17,772 nt of DNA from Bifidobacterium sp. UBA6881. GTDB lineage: Bacteria; Actinomycetota; Actinomycetes; Actinomycetales; Bifidobacteriaceae. Shown piece after piece: positions 1-7,632 of this stretch. The notes under the pieces were generated by a model, which saw nothing but the letters and a program-made list of their open reading frames with translations, was not told the DNA's origin and did not search any database. Position 1 is the first letter of the stretch. Every line of letters starts with the position of its first letter. The stretch spans positions 1 to 17,772 of the forward strand of contig DKCF01000076.1 of NCBI GenBank assembly GCA_002451435.1, read 5' to 3'. The translations under genes and the position numbers were made by a program.

Positions 1-1118
1 AGGGTGCGCAGCGGCTCGATGAGCTGGAACTTGATGTCCTTCGGCAGACCGCCCACGTTGTGGTGGGACTTGATGTTGGCCGCGCCGTCTCCGCCACCGG
101 ATTCCACGACATCCGGGTACAGGGTGCCCTGAACGAGGAACTTGACTTCCTTGCCGGAGGCGCCGGCCTCTTCGATGACCTGGCGCTGCGCCTTTTCGAA
201 CGTGCGGATGAACTTCTCGCCGATGATCTTGCGCTTCTTCTCCGGCTCGCTCACGCCCTTGAGCGCAGTGAGGAAGTCCTCGGAAGCGTCCACCGCGATG
301 AGCTTGATGCCGGTGGCCTCGACGAAATCATGCTTGACCTGCTCGGCCTCGCCCTTGCGCAGCAGGCCATGGTCCACGAACACGCAGGTGAGCTGTTCGC
401 CGATGGCCTTGTGCACCAGCGCGGCGGCCACGGCGGAGTCGACGCCGCCTGACAGGCCGCAGATCACCTGCGCGTCGCCGACCTTTTCGCGGATTTTCTT
501 GACTTGGTCCTCGATGATGCTGGAAGCGTCCCAATTGTTGCCCAGACCAGCGCACTTATGCAGGAAGGTCTCGATGAGCTTCTGCCCCAACGGGGTGTGC
601 TTGACCTCCGGATGCCATTGCACGCCGTACAGTTTGCGGGATTCGTCCTGCATCGCGGCGACCGGCGCGCCCTCGGTGTGTGCGATGACCTCGAAGCCTT
701 CCGGAGCGGTCTTGACGGCTACGCCGTGGCTCATCCACGTGCTTTGATCGGCAGGGGAGCCTTCGAGCAGGCCCGATGCCTTGTCGATGACGGTGTCGGT
801 TTTTCCGTATTCGCCCAAGGCCGCCTTGTCGACGTCGGCTCCCAACGCGTAGGCCATGGCCTGGAAGCCGTAGCAGATGCCGAGCACCGGAACGCCGGCC
901 TCGAACAGCTTCTTGTCGATGCGCGGCGCACCCGGTTCGAACACGGAAGCCGGGCCGCCGGAAAGGATGATGGCCTGCGGATCCTTGGCAAGCATTTCCT
1001 CCACCGGCATGGAATGCGGCACGAGTTCCGAATAAACGTTGGCCTCGCGCACGCGGCGCGCGATTAACTGGGCGTACTGGGCTCCGAAATCAACAACGAG
1101 CACAGGACCTGCAGCCAT
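1..1118 (-). CDS. guaA: GMP synthase (glutamine-hydrolysing), 3' end cut by window
   Basis: Converts XMP to GMP using glutamine and ATP, the last step of guanine nucleotide synthesis, in the cytoplasm. The open frame starts at the ATG whose complement is 1116-1118 and runs off the window edge without a stop: 372 full codons are visible of the roughly 520 usual for the family. The N-terminal class I glutamine amidotransferase domain (about residues 5-185) has the nucleophile Cys82 in GICYG and the partners His169 and Glu171 in WHPE. The ATP-pyrophosphatase domain follows, with its P-loop SGGVDS at 223-228. The C-terminal dimerisation and XMP-binding part lies outside the window. A purine-rich Shine-Dalgarno segment (GGGAGAG on the minus strand, about 1122-1128) sits a few bases before the ATG. 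The gene is divergent from xfp. Identity is certain; only completeness is unknown. Confidence 0.97.
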   Translation of the reverse strand, partial: MAAGPVLVVDFGAQYAQLIARRVREANVYSELVPHSMPVEEMLAKDPQAIILSGGPASVFEPGAPRIDKKLFEAGVPVLGICYGFQAMAYALGADVDKAALGEYGKTDTVIDKASGLLEGSPADQSTWMSHGVAVKTAPEGFEVIAHTEGAPVAAMQDESRKLYGVQWHPEVKHTPLGQKLIETFLHKCAGLGNNWDASSIIEDQVKKIREKVGDAQVICGLSGGVDSAVAAALVHKAIGEQLTCVFVDHGLLRKGEAEQVKHDFVEATGIKLIAVDASEDFLTALKGVSEPEKKRKIIGEKFIRTFEKAQRQVIEEAGASGKEVKFLVQGTLYPDVVESGGGDGAANIKSHHNVGGLPKDIKFQLIEPLRT

Positions 1119-1300
1119 AACACTCTCCCTTTTCCTGTAGAGATATAGAGAATTGATAACAACCAATGCATCCATTGTGACGGTGCGAGCAGACATTGGA
1201 AACGCTGTAAACAGCAGGTGAACGAACCTCACAATTGCTTACTATGTTCACTTCAACACGCCGCACGACAATTGTGCAAAACGAACGTGGATAAAACCGG

Positions 1301-1329
1301 TTGATAGCTTGTTTTCGTTGATATATAGC
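1301..1329 (+). promoter_or_regulatory. Candidate distal xfp promoter
   Basis: TTGATA (1301-1306) is separated by 17 bases from TATAGC (1324-1329), a reasonable match to the -35 and -10 boxes of the main sigma factor. If used, the xfp transcript would carry a leader of about 240 nt. TTGATA is repeated nearby, so the -35 assignment may instead reflect a regulator site. Confidence 0.35.
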
Positions 1330-1459
1330 CGTTTATCAACTTTTTTGATACCATGTTCAGGGTTCACAAAACGCCAGTCAAAAGCTCTCAGATAATGACA
1401 TGAACGGCACATTTGCACACACAGTCGCAAAAAAACAGCAAAAAGTCGCACCTTGTTCG

Positions 1460-1465
1460 TATTAT
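1460..1465 (+). promoter_or_regulatory. Candidate proximal xfp -10 box
   Basis: TATTAT lies about 110 bases before the xfp start in an otherwise suitable position. The sequence 17 bases upstream (1437-1442) is a poor -35 box, so the call rests on the -10 match alone. Confidence 0.3.
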
Positions 1466-1490
1466 GCTCAAGTGATTGGTGATGGACCGA

Positions 1491-1514
1491 CCGCGGAACC
1501 ACAAGGTTTAGCGG
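1491..1514 (+). promoter_or_regulatory. Hairpin in xfp leader
   Basis: CCGC (1491-1494) pairs with GCGG (1511-1514) and AACC (1497-1500) with GGTT (1505-1508), enclosing an ACAA loop. A second, 5-bp hairpin follows at 1544-1557 (GCACA/TGTGC, loop ACAC), just before the ribosome-binding region. They could shape mRNA stability or ribosome access; no function is shown. Confidence 0.4.
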
Positions 1515-1557
1515 GGTTCGGAGCCACATGGAAATAAACAATCGCACAACACTGTGC

Positions 1558-1573
1558 AGGAGTACAGGAGTAC
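1558..1573 (+). promoter_or_regulatory. Duplicated Shine-Dalgarno segment before xfp
   Basis: AGGAGTAC occurs twice in direct tandem (1558-1565 and 1566-1573). The second copy places GGAG (1567-1570) five bases from the ATG at 1576, the normal spacing, and fixes this ATG as the start. The first copy is 13 bases away, too far for ordinary initiation but suited to act as a standby site. The duplication sits immediately after the small hairpin at 1544-1557. Confidence 0.85.
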
Positions 1574-1575
1574 AC

Positions 1576-4053
1576 ATGACGAGTCCTGTTATTGGCACCC
1601 CTTGGAAGAAGCTGAACGCTCCGGTTTCCGAGGAAGCTATCGAAGGCGTGGACAAGTACTGGCGTGCAGCCAACTACCTTTCCATCGGCCAGATTTATCT
1701 GCGTAGCAACCCGCTGATGAAGGAGCCCTTCACCCGCGAAGACGTCAAGCATCGTCTGGTCGGTCACTGGGGCACCACCCCGGGCCTGAACTTCCTTATC
1801 GGCCACATCAACCGTCTTATCGCTGACCACCAGCAGAACACCGTGATCATCATGGGACCGGGCCACGGTGGCCCGGCCGGTACCGCACAGTCCTACCTGG
1901 ACGGCACCTACACCGAGTACTTCCCGAACATCACCAAGGACGAGGCTGGCCTGCAGAAGTTCTTCCGCCAGTTCTCCTACCCGGGCGGCATCCCGTCCCA
2001 CTTCGCTCCGGAGACCCCGGGCTCCATCCACGAAGGTGGCGAGCTGGGTTACGCCCTGTCCCACGCCTACGGCGCCGTGATGAACAACCCGAGCCTGTTC
2101 GTGCCGGCCATCGTCGGCGACGGTGAGGCCGAGACCGGCCCGCTGGCCACCGGCTGGCAGTCCAACAAGCTCGTCAACCCGCGTACCGACGGCATCGTGC
2201 TGCCGATCCTGCACCTCAACGGCTACAAGATCGCCAACCCGACCATCCTGTCCCGCATCTCCGATGAAGAGCTCCACGAGTTCTTCCACGGCATGGGCTA
2301 TGAACCGTACGAGTTCGTCGCCGGATTCGACAACGAGGACCACCTGTCCATCCACCGTCGTTTCGCCGAGCTGTTCGAGACCGTCTTCGACGAGATCTGC
2401 GACATCAAGGCTGCCGCTCAGACCGACGACATGACTCGTCCGTTCTACCCGATGATCATCTTCCGCACTCCGAAGGGCTGGACCTGCCCGAAGTTCATCG
2501 ACGGCAAGAAGACCGAAGGCTCTTGGCGTTCCCACCAGGTGCCGCTGGCTTCCGCCCGCGACACCGAGGCCCACTTCGAGGTCCTCAAGAACTGGCTCGA
2601 GTCCTACAAGCCGGAGGAGCTGTTCGACGAGAACGGCGCCGTGAAGCCGGAAGTCACCGCCTTCATGCCGAAGGGCGAGCTGCGTATCGGTGAGAACCCG
2701 AACGCCAACGGTGGCCGCATCCGCGAAGAGCTGAAGCTGCCGAAGCTGGAGGACTACGAGGTCAAGGAAGTCGCCGAGTACGGCCACGGCTGGGGCCAGC
2801 TCGAGGCCACCCGTCGTCTGGGCGTCTACACCCGCGACGTCATCAAGAACAACCCGGACAACTTCCGCATCTTCGGACCGGACGAGACCGCTTCCAACCG
2901 TCTGCAGGCCGCGTACGACGTCACCGACAAGCAGTGGGACGCCGGCTACCTGTCCGCTCAGGTCGACGAGCACATGGCCGTCACCGGCCAGGTCGTCGAG
3001 CAGCTTTCCGAGCACCAGATGGAAGGCTTCCTCGAGGGCTACCTGCTGACCGGCCGCCACGGCATCTGGAGCTCCTACGAGTCCTTCGTGCACGTGATCG
3101 ACTCCATGCTGAACCAGCACGCCAAGTGGCTTGAGGCTACCGTCCGCGAGATTCCGTGGCGCAAGCCGATCTCCTCCATGAACCTGCTGGTCTCCTCCCA
3201 CGTCTGGCGTCAGGACCACAACGGCTTCTCCCACCAGGACCCGGGTGTCACCTCCGTCCTGCTGAACAAGTGCTTCAACAACGATCACGTGATCGGCATC
3301 TACTTCCCGGTGGATTCCAACATGCTGCTCGCTGTGGCTGAGAAGTGCTACAAGTCCACCAACAAGATCAACGCCATCATCGCCGGCAAGCAGCCGGCCG
3401 CCACCTGGCTGACCCTCGACGAGGCTCGTGCGGAGCTCGAGAAGGGTGCCGCCGAGTGGAAGTGGGCCTCCACCGCCAAGAACAACGACGAGGCTCAGAT
3501 CGTGCTCGCCTGCGCCGGCGATGTTCCGACCCAGGAGATCATGGCCGCCGCCGACAAGCTTGACGCCATGGGCATCAAGTTCAAGGTCGTCAACGTTGTG
3601 GATCTGGTCAAGCTGCAGTCCGCCAAGGAGAACAACGAGGCCCTCTCCGATGAGGAGTTCGCTGACCTGTTCACCGCCGACAAGCCGGTTCTGTTCGCGT
3701 ACCACTCCTACGCTCGCGATCTGCGTGGTCTGGTCTACGACCGTCCGAACCACGACAACTTCAACGTCCACGGCTACGAGGAGCAGGGTTCCACCACCAC
3801 CCCGTACGACATGGTTCGCGTGAACAACATCGATCGCTACGAGCTCGTCGCCGAAGCCCTGCGCATGATCGACGCCGACAAGTACGCCGACAAGATCAAC
3901 GAGCTTGAGGCCTTCCGCAAGGAAGCCTTCCAGTTCGCGGTCGACAACGGCTACGATCACCCGGATTACACCGACTGGGTCTACTCCGGTGTCAACACCT
4001 CCAAGCAGGGTGCCGTCTCCGCTACCGCCGCAACCGCTGGCGATAACGAGTGA
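1576..4053 (+). CDS. xfp: Xylulose-5-phosphate/fructose-6-phosphate phosphoketolase
   Basis: Key enzyme of the bifid shunt: with thiamine diphosphate and phosphate it cleaves xylulose-5-P to acetyl-P and glyceraldehyde-3-P, and fructose-6-P to acetyl-P and erythrose-4-P, in the cytoplasm. It has 825 residues, the usual bifidobacterial length, when started at the ATG behind the duplicated Shine-Dalgarno segment; an upstream start at 1528 would add 16 residues and lacks such a site. Catalytic groups known from bifidobacterial phosphoketolase are all present at the expected numbers: His64, His97 in GPGHGG, His142, the thiamine-diphosphate motif GDGEAETG from 181, His320, Glu479, His548 and His553. 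Codon use is extreme (I see no AAA lysine codon), as expected for one of the most abundant proteins of the cell. A strong terminator follows. Identity is certain; dual substrate use is inferred from the genus. Confidence 0.98.
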   Translation: MTSPVIGTPWKKLNAPVSEEAIEGVDKYWRAANYLSIGQIYLRSNPLMKEPFTREDVKHRLVGHWGTTPGLNFLIGHINRLIADHQQNTVIIMGPGHGGPAGTAQSYLDGTYTEYFPNITKDEAGLQKFFRQFSYPGGIPSHFAPETPGSIHEGGELGYALSHAYGAVMNNPSLFVPAIVGDGEAETGPLATGWQSNKLVNPRTDGIVLPILHLNGYKIANPTILSRISDEELHEFFHGMGYEPYEFVAGFDNEDHLSIHRRFAELFETVFDEICDIKAAAQTDDMTRPFYPMIIFRTPKGWTCPKFIDGKKTEGSWRSHQVPLASARDTEAHFEVLKNWLESYKPEELFDENGAVKPEVTAFMPKGELRIGENPNANGGRIREELKLPKLEDYEVKEVAEYGHGWGQLEATRRLGVYTRDVIKNNPDNFRIFGPDETASNRLQAAYDVTDKQWDAGYLSAQVDEHMAVTGQVVEQLSEHQMEGFLEGYLLTGRHGIWSSYESFVHVIDSMLNQHAKWLEATVREIPWRKPISSMNLLVSSHVWRQDHNGFSHQDPGVTSVLLNKCFNNDHVIGIYFPVDSNMLLAVAEKCYKSTNKINAIIAGKQPAATWLTLDEARAELEKGAAEWKWASTAKNNDEAQIVLACAGDVPTQEIMAAADKLDAMGIKFKVVNVVDLVKLQSAKENNEALSDEEFADLFTADKPVLFAYHSYARDLRGLVYDRPNHDNFNVHGYEEQGSTTTPYDMVRVNNIDRYELVAEALRMIDADKYADKINELEAFRKEAFQFAVDNGYDHPDYTDWVYSGVNTSKQGAVSATAATAGDNE

Positions 4054-4084
4054 CGTTAGGCCATACGGCCTGATTGCTTGATGC

Positions 4085-4116
4085 AAACCCCAAGGAACGC
4101 ATGTTCCTTGGGGTTT
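4085..4116 (+). terminator. Terminator after xfp
   Basis: A perfect 14-bp inverted repeat (4085-4098 with 4103-4116) encloses a GCAT loop, and its right arm ends in GGGGTTT followed by GTTC. It lies 32 bases after the xfp stop and should separate xfp from pta. The A-rich left arm would also let it work in reverse, but no convergent gene is present. Confidence 0.85.
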
Positions 4117-4158
4117 GTTCGTATGGATTCAGATTCGATTCATATCCACAGCGCAACG

Positions 4159-4246
4159 TTGACCAATTGGTTTACCTGATACATATACAATGAAAGAACA
4201 CCCCCGAATCACGGAAGTGTGTTTGCCGTTGTTTACGCATTAGAAT
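4159..4246 (+). promoter_or_regulatory. Candidate pta promoter elements
   Basis: Two possibilities are visible in the 248-base xfp-pta gap. TTGACC (4159-4164) is 17 bases from CATATA (4182-4187). Further down, TAGAAT (4241-4246) is a five-of-six -10 match without a good -35 box and would give a leader of about 50 nt. A CCAATTGG palindrome at 4163-4170 overlaps the first -35 box and could be an operator. None is proven. Confidence 0.35.
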
Positions 4247-4301
4247 TACTGATGGTGCGAACAATGCAGTCACGCACCCCGAATAACGAACAGGAGACAC
4301 C

Positions 4302-5972
4302 GTGAGTCTTACCAGCGTCACTATCATGAGTCCAGAGGCGGCGAATGGTCGCAATGTCGTTGCATTAGGCGTTACCAAGGCATTGGCATCCGTCGGCAAA
4401 ACGGCGGTATTCCGCCCCTCGGTCTGCCGGAAGGACACATTCACCGATGTGCTGCTCGAGGCCAGCAACGCAGGACTTTCCCGTGAACAGTGCGTTGGTG
4501 TGTGCCCTAAACGTGCGCGTAAAGACAAAAGCGGATCCAGAGCCGATATCGTGGCCGCATACAGCGAAGCCGTCGAGTCGTCCGATCCCGATGCGATGGT
4601 GATTGTCGGCAGCGACAAATCCGCGGTCAATGATCCGGCGATGTTCGCTTTCAACGCGGATGTGGCCGCAGACCTCCGTTCCGTCGTGTTGTTGGCGGTA
4701 TGCACGATCAACCGTACGCCGGAACAGGTCAGGGCCACCGTCGAGGCATCCTCCAAAATCGTCGAAGATGCCGGCAGCCATGTCGCGGGTGTGTTCATCA
4801 CCGGTTGCGCGGATGCCCAGATCGAACCGTTGAAGGCGGAATTCACCGATTATCCGGTCAAGGTATGGACTATTCCCGCGGTCGATTTCTCAGAAGACGA
4901 CGCGATCGCCCAGGCCGACGCCGCTTTCCGGAACAATGTCGACGCCTCCGATCTGATCGCGGCCATCGAAACACCTTTCGAGGTTCCGACCACGCCGTAT
5001 GCGTTCCAGTACGGTTTGCTGGGCAAGGCCAAGGCCGACAAGAAAACCATTGTTCTTCCGGAAGGCTCGGAAGACCGTATCATCATGGCCGCCGATTATC
5101 TGCTGGAGCGTGACATCGTCGATGTGATCATCGTCGGCGAAAGGGAATCCATTCTCGCCCGCGGCGAGGAGCTGGGACTGAAATCCTTGGAAAAGGCCAA
5201 ATTCCAGTCCAAAGACGACGAGACGGTACTCGTGCCGATGATTGCCAGGCTCTGCGAGCTGCGCGCCAAGAAAGGCATGACCGAGGAACAGGCCCGTAGG
5301 CAATTGGCCGATGACAGCTATTTCGGCACGATGCTCGTCGTGATGGGCCAGGCGGACGGCTTGGTCTCGGGCGCGGTCAACTCCACCGCGAACACCGTGC
5401 GTCCCGCGTTGCAGGTCATCAAGACCAAGCCCGGCACGTCCTTGGTGTCAGGCGCGTTCCTGATGTGCTTCAAAGACCACGTGGCGGTATTCGCCGACTG
5501 CGCCATCAACCTCAATCCCACTGCCGAGCAATTGGCTGAGATCGCGATCCAATCGGCCGAAACCGCAAAGGCGTTCGGCATCGAGCCCAAGGTCGGCATG
5601 TTGTCGTATTCCACGTTGGGCTCCGGCAAGGGGCCGGATGTGGAATTGGTCGAACAGGCCACCACGCTCGTCAGGGACAAGGCTCCGGACCTCGCCGTGG
5701 TCGGCTCCGTGCAGTTCGACGCCGCATGGTCACCGACCGTCGCCGCGGCCAAAGCCAAGGGGGACCCGGTCGCCGGTCATGTCAACGTGTTCGTATTCCC
5801 CGATCTGTGCGCGGGCAACATCGGCTACAAGGCGGTGCAGCGCTCATCGGGCGCCGTCGCCGTCGGACCGGTGCTGCAGGGACTGAACCGGCCGGTGAAC
5901 GACCTCAGTCGCGGCGCCACCGTGCAGGACATCATCAACACCATCGCCCTGACCGCCATAGAAGCCCAGTAA
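4302..5972 (+). CDS. pta: Phosphate acetyltransferase
   Basis: Interconverts acetyl-CoA plus phosphate and acetyl phosphate plus CoA, joining the phosphoketolase route to acetyl-CoA. It starts at GTG 4302, five bases after an AGGAG site (4292-4296), and has 556 residues. The C-terminal two thirds (from about residue 230) is the PTA_PTB catalytic domain: TIVLPEGSEDRI near its start, AVNSTANTVRPALQ, YSTLGSGKG at 436-444, NVFVFPDLCAGN, and PVNDLSRG ending near 538. The first 220 residues resemble the dethiobiotin-synthetase-like regulatory domain of long Pta proteins, but no intact Walker A (GKT/GKS) is seen, and there is no space for the DRTGG domain of the 700-residue enteric form. Codon use is far less biased than in xfp and ackA. 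It is followed by ackA after 99 bases, probably in one transcript. Confidence 0.95.
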   Translation: MSLTSVTIMSPEAANGRNVVALGVTKALASVGKTAVFRPSVCRKDTFTDVLLEASNAGLSREQCVGVCPKRARKDKSGSRADIVAAYSEAVESSDPDAMVIVGSDKSAVNDPAMFAFNADVAADLRSVVLLAVCTINRTPEQVRATVEASSKIVEDAGSHVAGVFITGCADAQIEPLKAEFTDYPVKVWTIPAVDFSEDDAIAQADAAFRNNVDASDLIAAIETPFEVPTTPYAFQYGLLGKAKADKKTIVLPEGSEDRIIMAADYLLERDIVDVIIVGERESILARGEELGLKSLEKAKFQSKDDETVLVPMIARLCELRAKKGMTEEQARRQLADDSYFGTMLVVMGQADGLVSGAVNSTANTVRPALQVIKTKPGTSLVSGAFLMCFKDHVAVFADCAINLNPTAEQLAEIAIQSAETAKAFGIEPKVGMLSYSTLGSGKGPDVELVEQATTLVRDKAPDLAVVGSVQFDAAWSPTVAAAKAKGDPVAGHVNVFVFPDLCAGNIGYKAVQRSSGAVAVGPVLQGLNRPVNDLSRGATVQDIINTIALTAIEAQ

Positions 5973-6071
5973 TGGCAGAATGCCACGGCATTTTGTAGCA
6001 AGCGAAGAGTAATCTAACTTTTGGAAAGTCGCGTATGCGGCACATCGATCAATACATGGAGGATGCCCACA
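5973..6071 (+). other. pta-ackA spacer with short hairpins
   Basis: Two mutually exclusive short hairpins can form: TGGCA/TGCCA (5973-5977 with 5981-5985) and AATGC/GCATT (5979-5983 with 5988-5992), the second followed by TTG. They are weak as a terminator and could instead be a processing or attenuation point. No convincing promoter is seen; TTGGAA at 6021-6026 has only ATCGAT 17 bases on. The ackA ribosome-binding site TGGAGG is at 6057-6062. Confidence 0.35.
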
Positions 6072-7301
6072 ATGGCGAAAACCGTCCTTGTCATCAATTC
6101 CGGTTCCAGCTCTATCAAGTACCAGCTGGTCGATCTCGAAACCGGTGAAGGTATCGCTTCCGGCCTCGTCGAGAAGATCGGCGAACCGGTTGACGGCCAC
6201 TACAAGCATGAGTTCAATGGTGAGAAGCACGAGCTTGAGGAGCCGATTCACGATCACGAGCAGGGTCTGAAGCGTGTGCTCGGCTTCTTCGACGAATTCG
6301 GTCCAAAGCTCGCCGACGCCGGCATCGTGGCGGTCGGCCACCGCGTCGTCCAGGGCGGCTCCCTCTTCCCGAAGCCGGCTCTGGTCACCGACAAGACCAT
6401 CAACCAGGTCAAGGATCTCGCCGTGCTCGCCCCGCTGCACAACGGACCGGAAGCCAAGGGCGCCGAAGTCATGCGTGCGCTGCTGCCAGACGTTCCGCAG
6501 GTCTTCGTGTTCGATTCCTCCTTCTTCTTCCAGCTGCCGAAGGCATCCAGCACCTACGCGCTGAACAAGGAAGTCGCCGAGCAGTACCACATTCGTCGTT
6601 ACGGCGCCCACGGCACCTCCCACGAGTTCATCTCCTCCGTGGTCCCGTCCGTCATCGGCAAGCCGGCCGAAGGCCTCAAGCAGATCGTTCTGCACATCGG
6701 CAACGGCGCTTCCGCTTCCGCCGAGATCTCCGGCAAGCCGGTCGAGACCTCCATGGGTCTGACCCCGCTGGAAGGCCTCATGATGGGTGGTCGTACCGGC
6801 GACATCGACCCGGCCGTCGTGTTCCACCTGATCCGCAACGCGCACATGAGCGTGGACGAGCTGGACACCCTGTTCAACAAGCGCTCCGGCATGACCGGCA
6901 TGACCGGCTACGGCGACCTGCGTGAAGTGCACCGTCTGGTCTCCGAAGGCAACGAGGACGCCAAGCTGGCCCTTGACGTCTACGTGCACCGCATTGTCGG
7001 CTACATCGGCAACTACACCGCCCAGATGGGTGGCGTCGACGTGATCACCTTCACCGCGGGCGTCGGTGAGAACGACGACGTGGTGCGCAAGATGGTGTGT
7101 GACAAGCTCGCTCCGTTCGGCGTCAAGCTGGACGAGGAGAAGAACGCCACCCGTTCCAAGGAACCGCGTATCATCTCCACGCCGGATTCCGCGGTCACCA
7201 TCTGCGTCATCCCGACCAACGAGGAGCTGGCCATCGCCCGCAAGTCCGCCGCCATCGCGGAAGAAGGCCAGGACACCTACGGCAACGTCTTCTCCAAGTG
7301 A
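6072..7301 (+). CDS. ackA: Acetate kinase
   Basis: Transfers phosphate from acetyl phosphate to ADP, giving acetate and ATP; this is a main ATP-yielding step of the bifid shunt. I start it at ATG 6072, nine bases after TGGAGG; a TTG at 6021 in the same frame would add 17 unlikely residues. The 409 residues match the family. The nucleotide- and phosphate-binding segment VINSGSSSIKYQL lies at 7-19. Active-site residues known from the Methanosarcina enzyme fall at the same numbers: Arg91, Asp148, His180, Arg241 and Glu384. The segment after Asp148 reads FDSSFFFQLP instead of the common FDTAFHQTMP. Codon use is strongly biased, as in xfp. The gene ends before a long hairpin terminator. Confidence 0.97.
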   Translation: MAKTVLVINSGSSSIKYQLVDLETGEGIASGLVEKIGEPVDGHYKHEFNGEKHELEEPIHDHEQGLKRVLGFFDEFGPKLADAGIVAVGHRVVQGGSLFPKPALVTDKTINQVKDLAVLAPLHNGPEAKGAEVMRALLPDVPQVFVFDSSFFFQLPKASSTYALNKEVAEQYHIRRYGAHGTSHEFISSVVPSVIGKPAEGLKQIVLHIGNGASASAEISGKPVETSMGLTPLEGLMMGGRTGDIDPAVVFHLIRNAHMSVDELDTLFNKRSGMTGMTGYGDLREVHRLVSEGNEDAKLALDVYVHRIVGYIGNYTAQMGGVDVITFTAGVGENDDVVRKMVCDKLAPFGVKLDEEKNATRSKEPRIISTPDSAVTICVIPTNEELAIARKSAAIAEEGQDTYGNVFSK

Positions 7302-7350
7302 GTGATGCATTCCGGCCCCTTCGATAAGGCCGCCGGACGCTGATGTGATG

Positions 7351-7403
7351 GGCCACGCGCCGATTTGATTCGAAATGCCGAATCGGATTGGCGCGCGGCC
7401 TTT
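7351..7403 (+). terminator. Terminator after ackA
   Basis: A 22-base arm (7351-7372) pairs with 7379-7400 through a six-base loop, with a few G-T wobbles and one mismatch, and is followed by TTT. It lies 50 bases after the ackA stop and ends the pta-ackA transcript. Confidence 0.75.
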
Positions 7404-7632
7404 CGCATAGTCGGCGCCGTCATGGCTTTCGCCGATCGGCAGTGCGACGTATCGCCATGGATCCGGCACAGGCATGTCCGTTGACGGACGAGACGTGACG
7501 GCGCGGCGCGTCCGGACATTGCCGTCGCGCATGCGGCACCGCGATATGCGTCGCATGGAACAATGAGGATAGCTCGGTATACGATACGGAGATGTTGTGC
7601 CTTTCGGGCGTATAAGGGATTGAAGAAAGTGG
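7404..7632. promoter_or_regulatory. Spacer between ackA terminator and acyltransferase gene
   Basis: With the terminator this makes a 331-base stretch without a gene. It is GC-rich. I see a GTCCGT-TG-ACGGAC dyad at 7476-7489, a GTCCGGAC palindrome at 7510-7517 and a CATGCG/CGCATG inverted repeat at 7530-7557. A weak promoter candidate is TGGAAC (7556-7561), 16 bases, TATACG (7578-7583). A seven-codon frame at 7592-7615 has no proper ribosome-binding site. The region must carry the promoter of the next gene, but I cannot fix it. Confidence 0.4.

Larger units (their letters stand above)
1119..1575. promoter_or_regulatory. 457-nt guaA/xfp divergent intergenic region
   Basis: No credible gene lies here. 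The stretch is clearly richer in A and T than its surroundings, especially 1230-1450. It must hold the promoters of guaA (minus) and xfp (plus). Visible signals: TTGATA at 1153, 1301, 1318 and 1345 and its reverse complement at 1334; a GCTGT-AA-ACAGC dyad at 1204-1215; CACAATTG at 1230-1237 mirrored by CAATTGTG at 1269-1276; possible minus-strand -10 box TATATC (complement of 1142-1147) for guaA; two possible xfp promoters; and, near xfp, two small hairpins and a duplicated ribosome-binding segment. A reading frame crossing 1248-1673 on the minus strand overlaps the start of xfp and is not believable as a gene. Confidence 0.75.

Noticed and set aside
1248..1673. A 141-residue minus-strand frame across the xfp promoter
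   Set aside because: It overlaps the first 98 bases of xfp, covers the AT-rich control region, and shows no domain or ribosome-binding site.
1468..4086. An 872-residue open frame on the minus strand opposite xfp
   Set aside because: It is a mirror of the strong codon bias of xfp (few rare third bases, hence few antisense stops). The product is a repetitive Val/Leu/Gly/Asp mixture with no recognisable domain.
7592..7615. A seven-codon leader peptide before the acyltransferase gene
   Set aside because: Its only upstream purine run (GGAG) touches the ATG, and no hairpin pair typical of attenuation follows.
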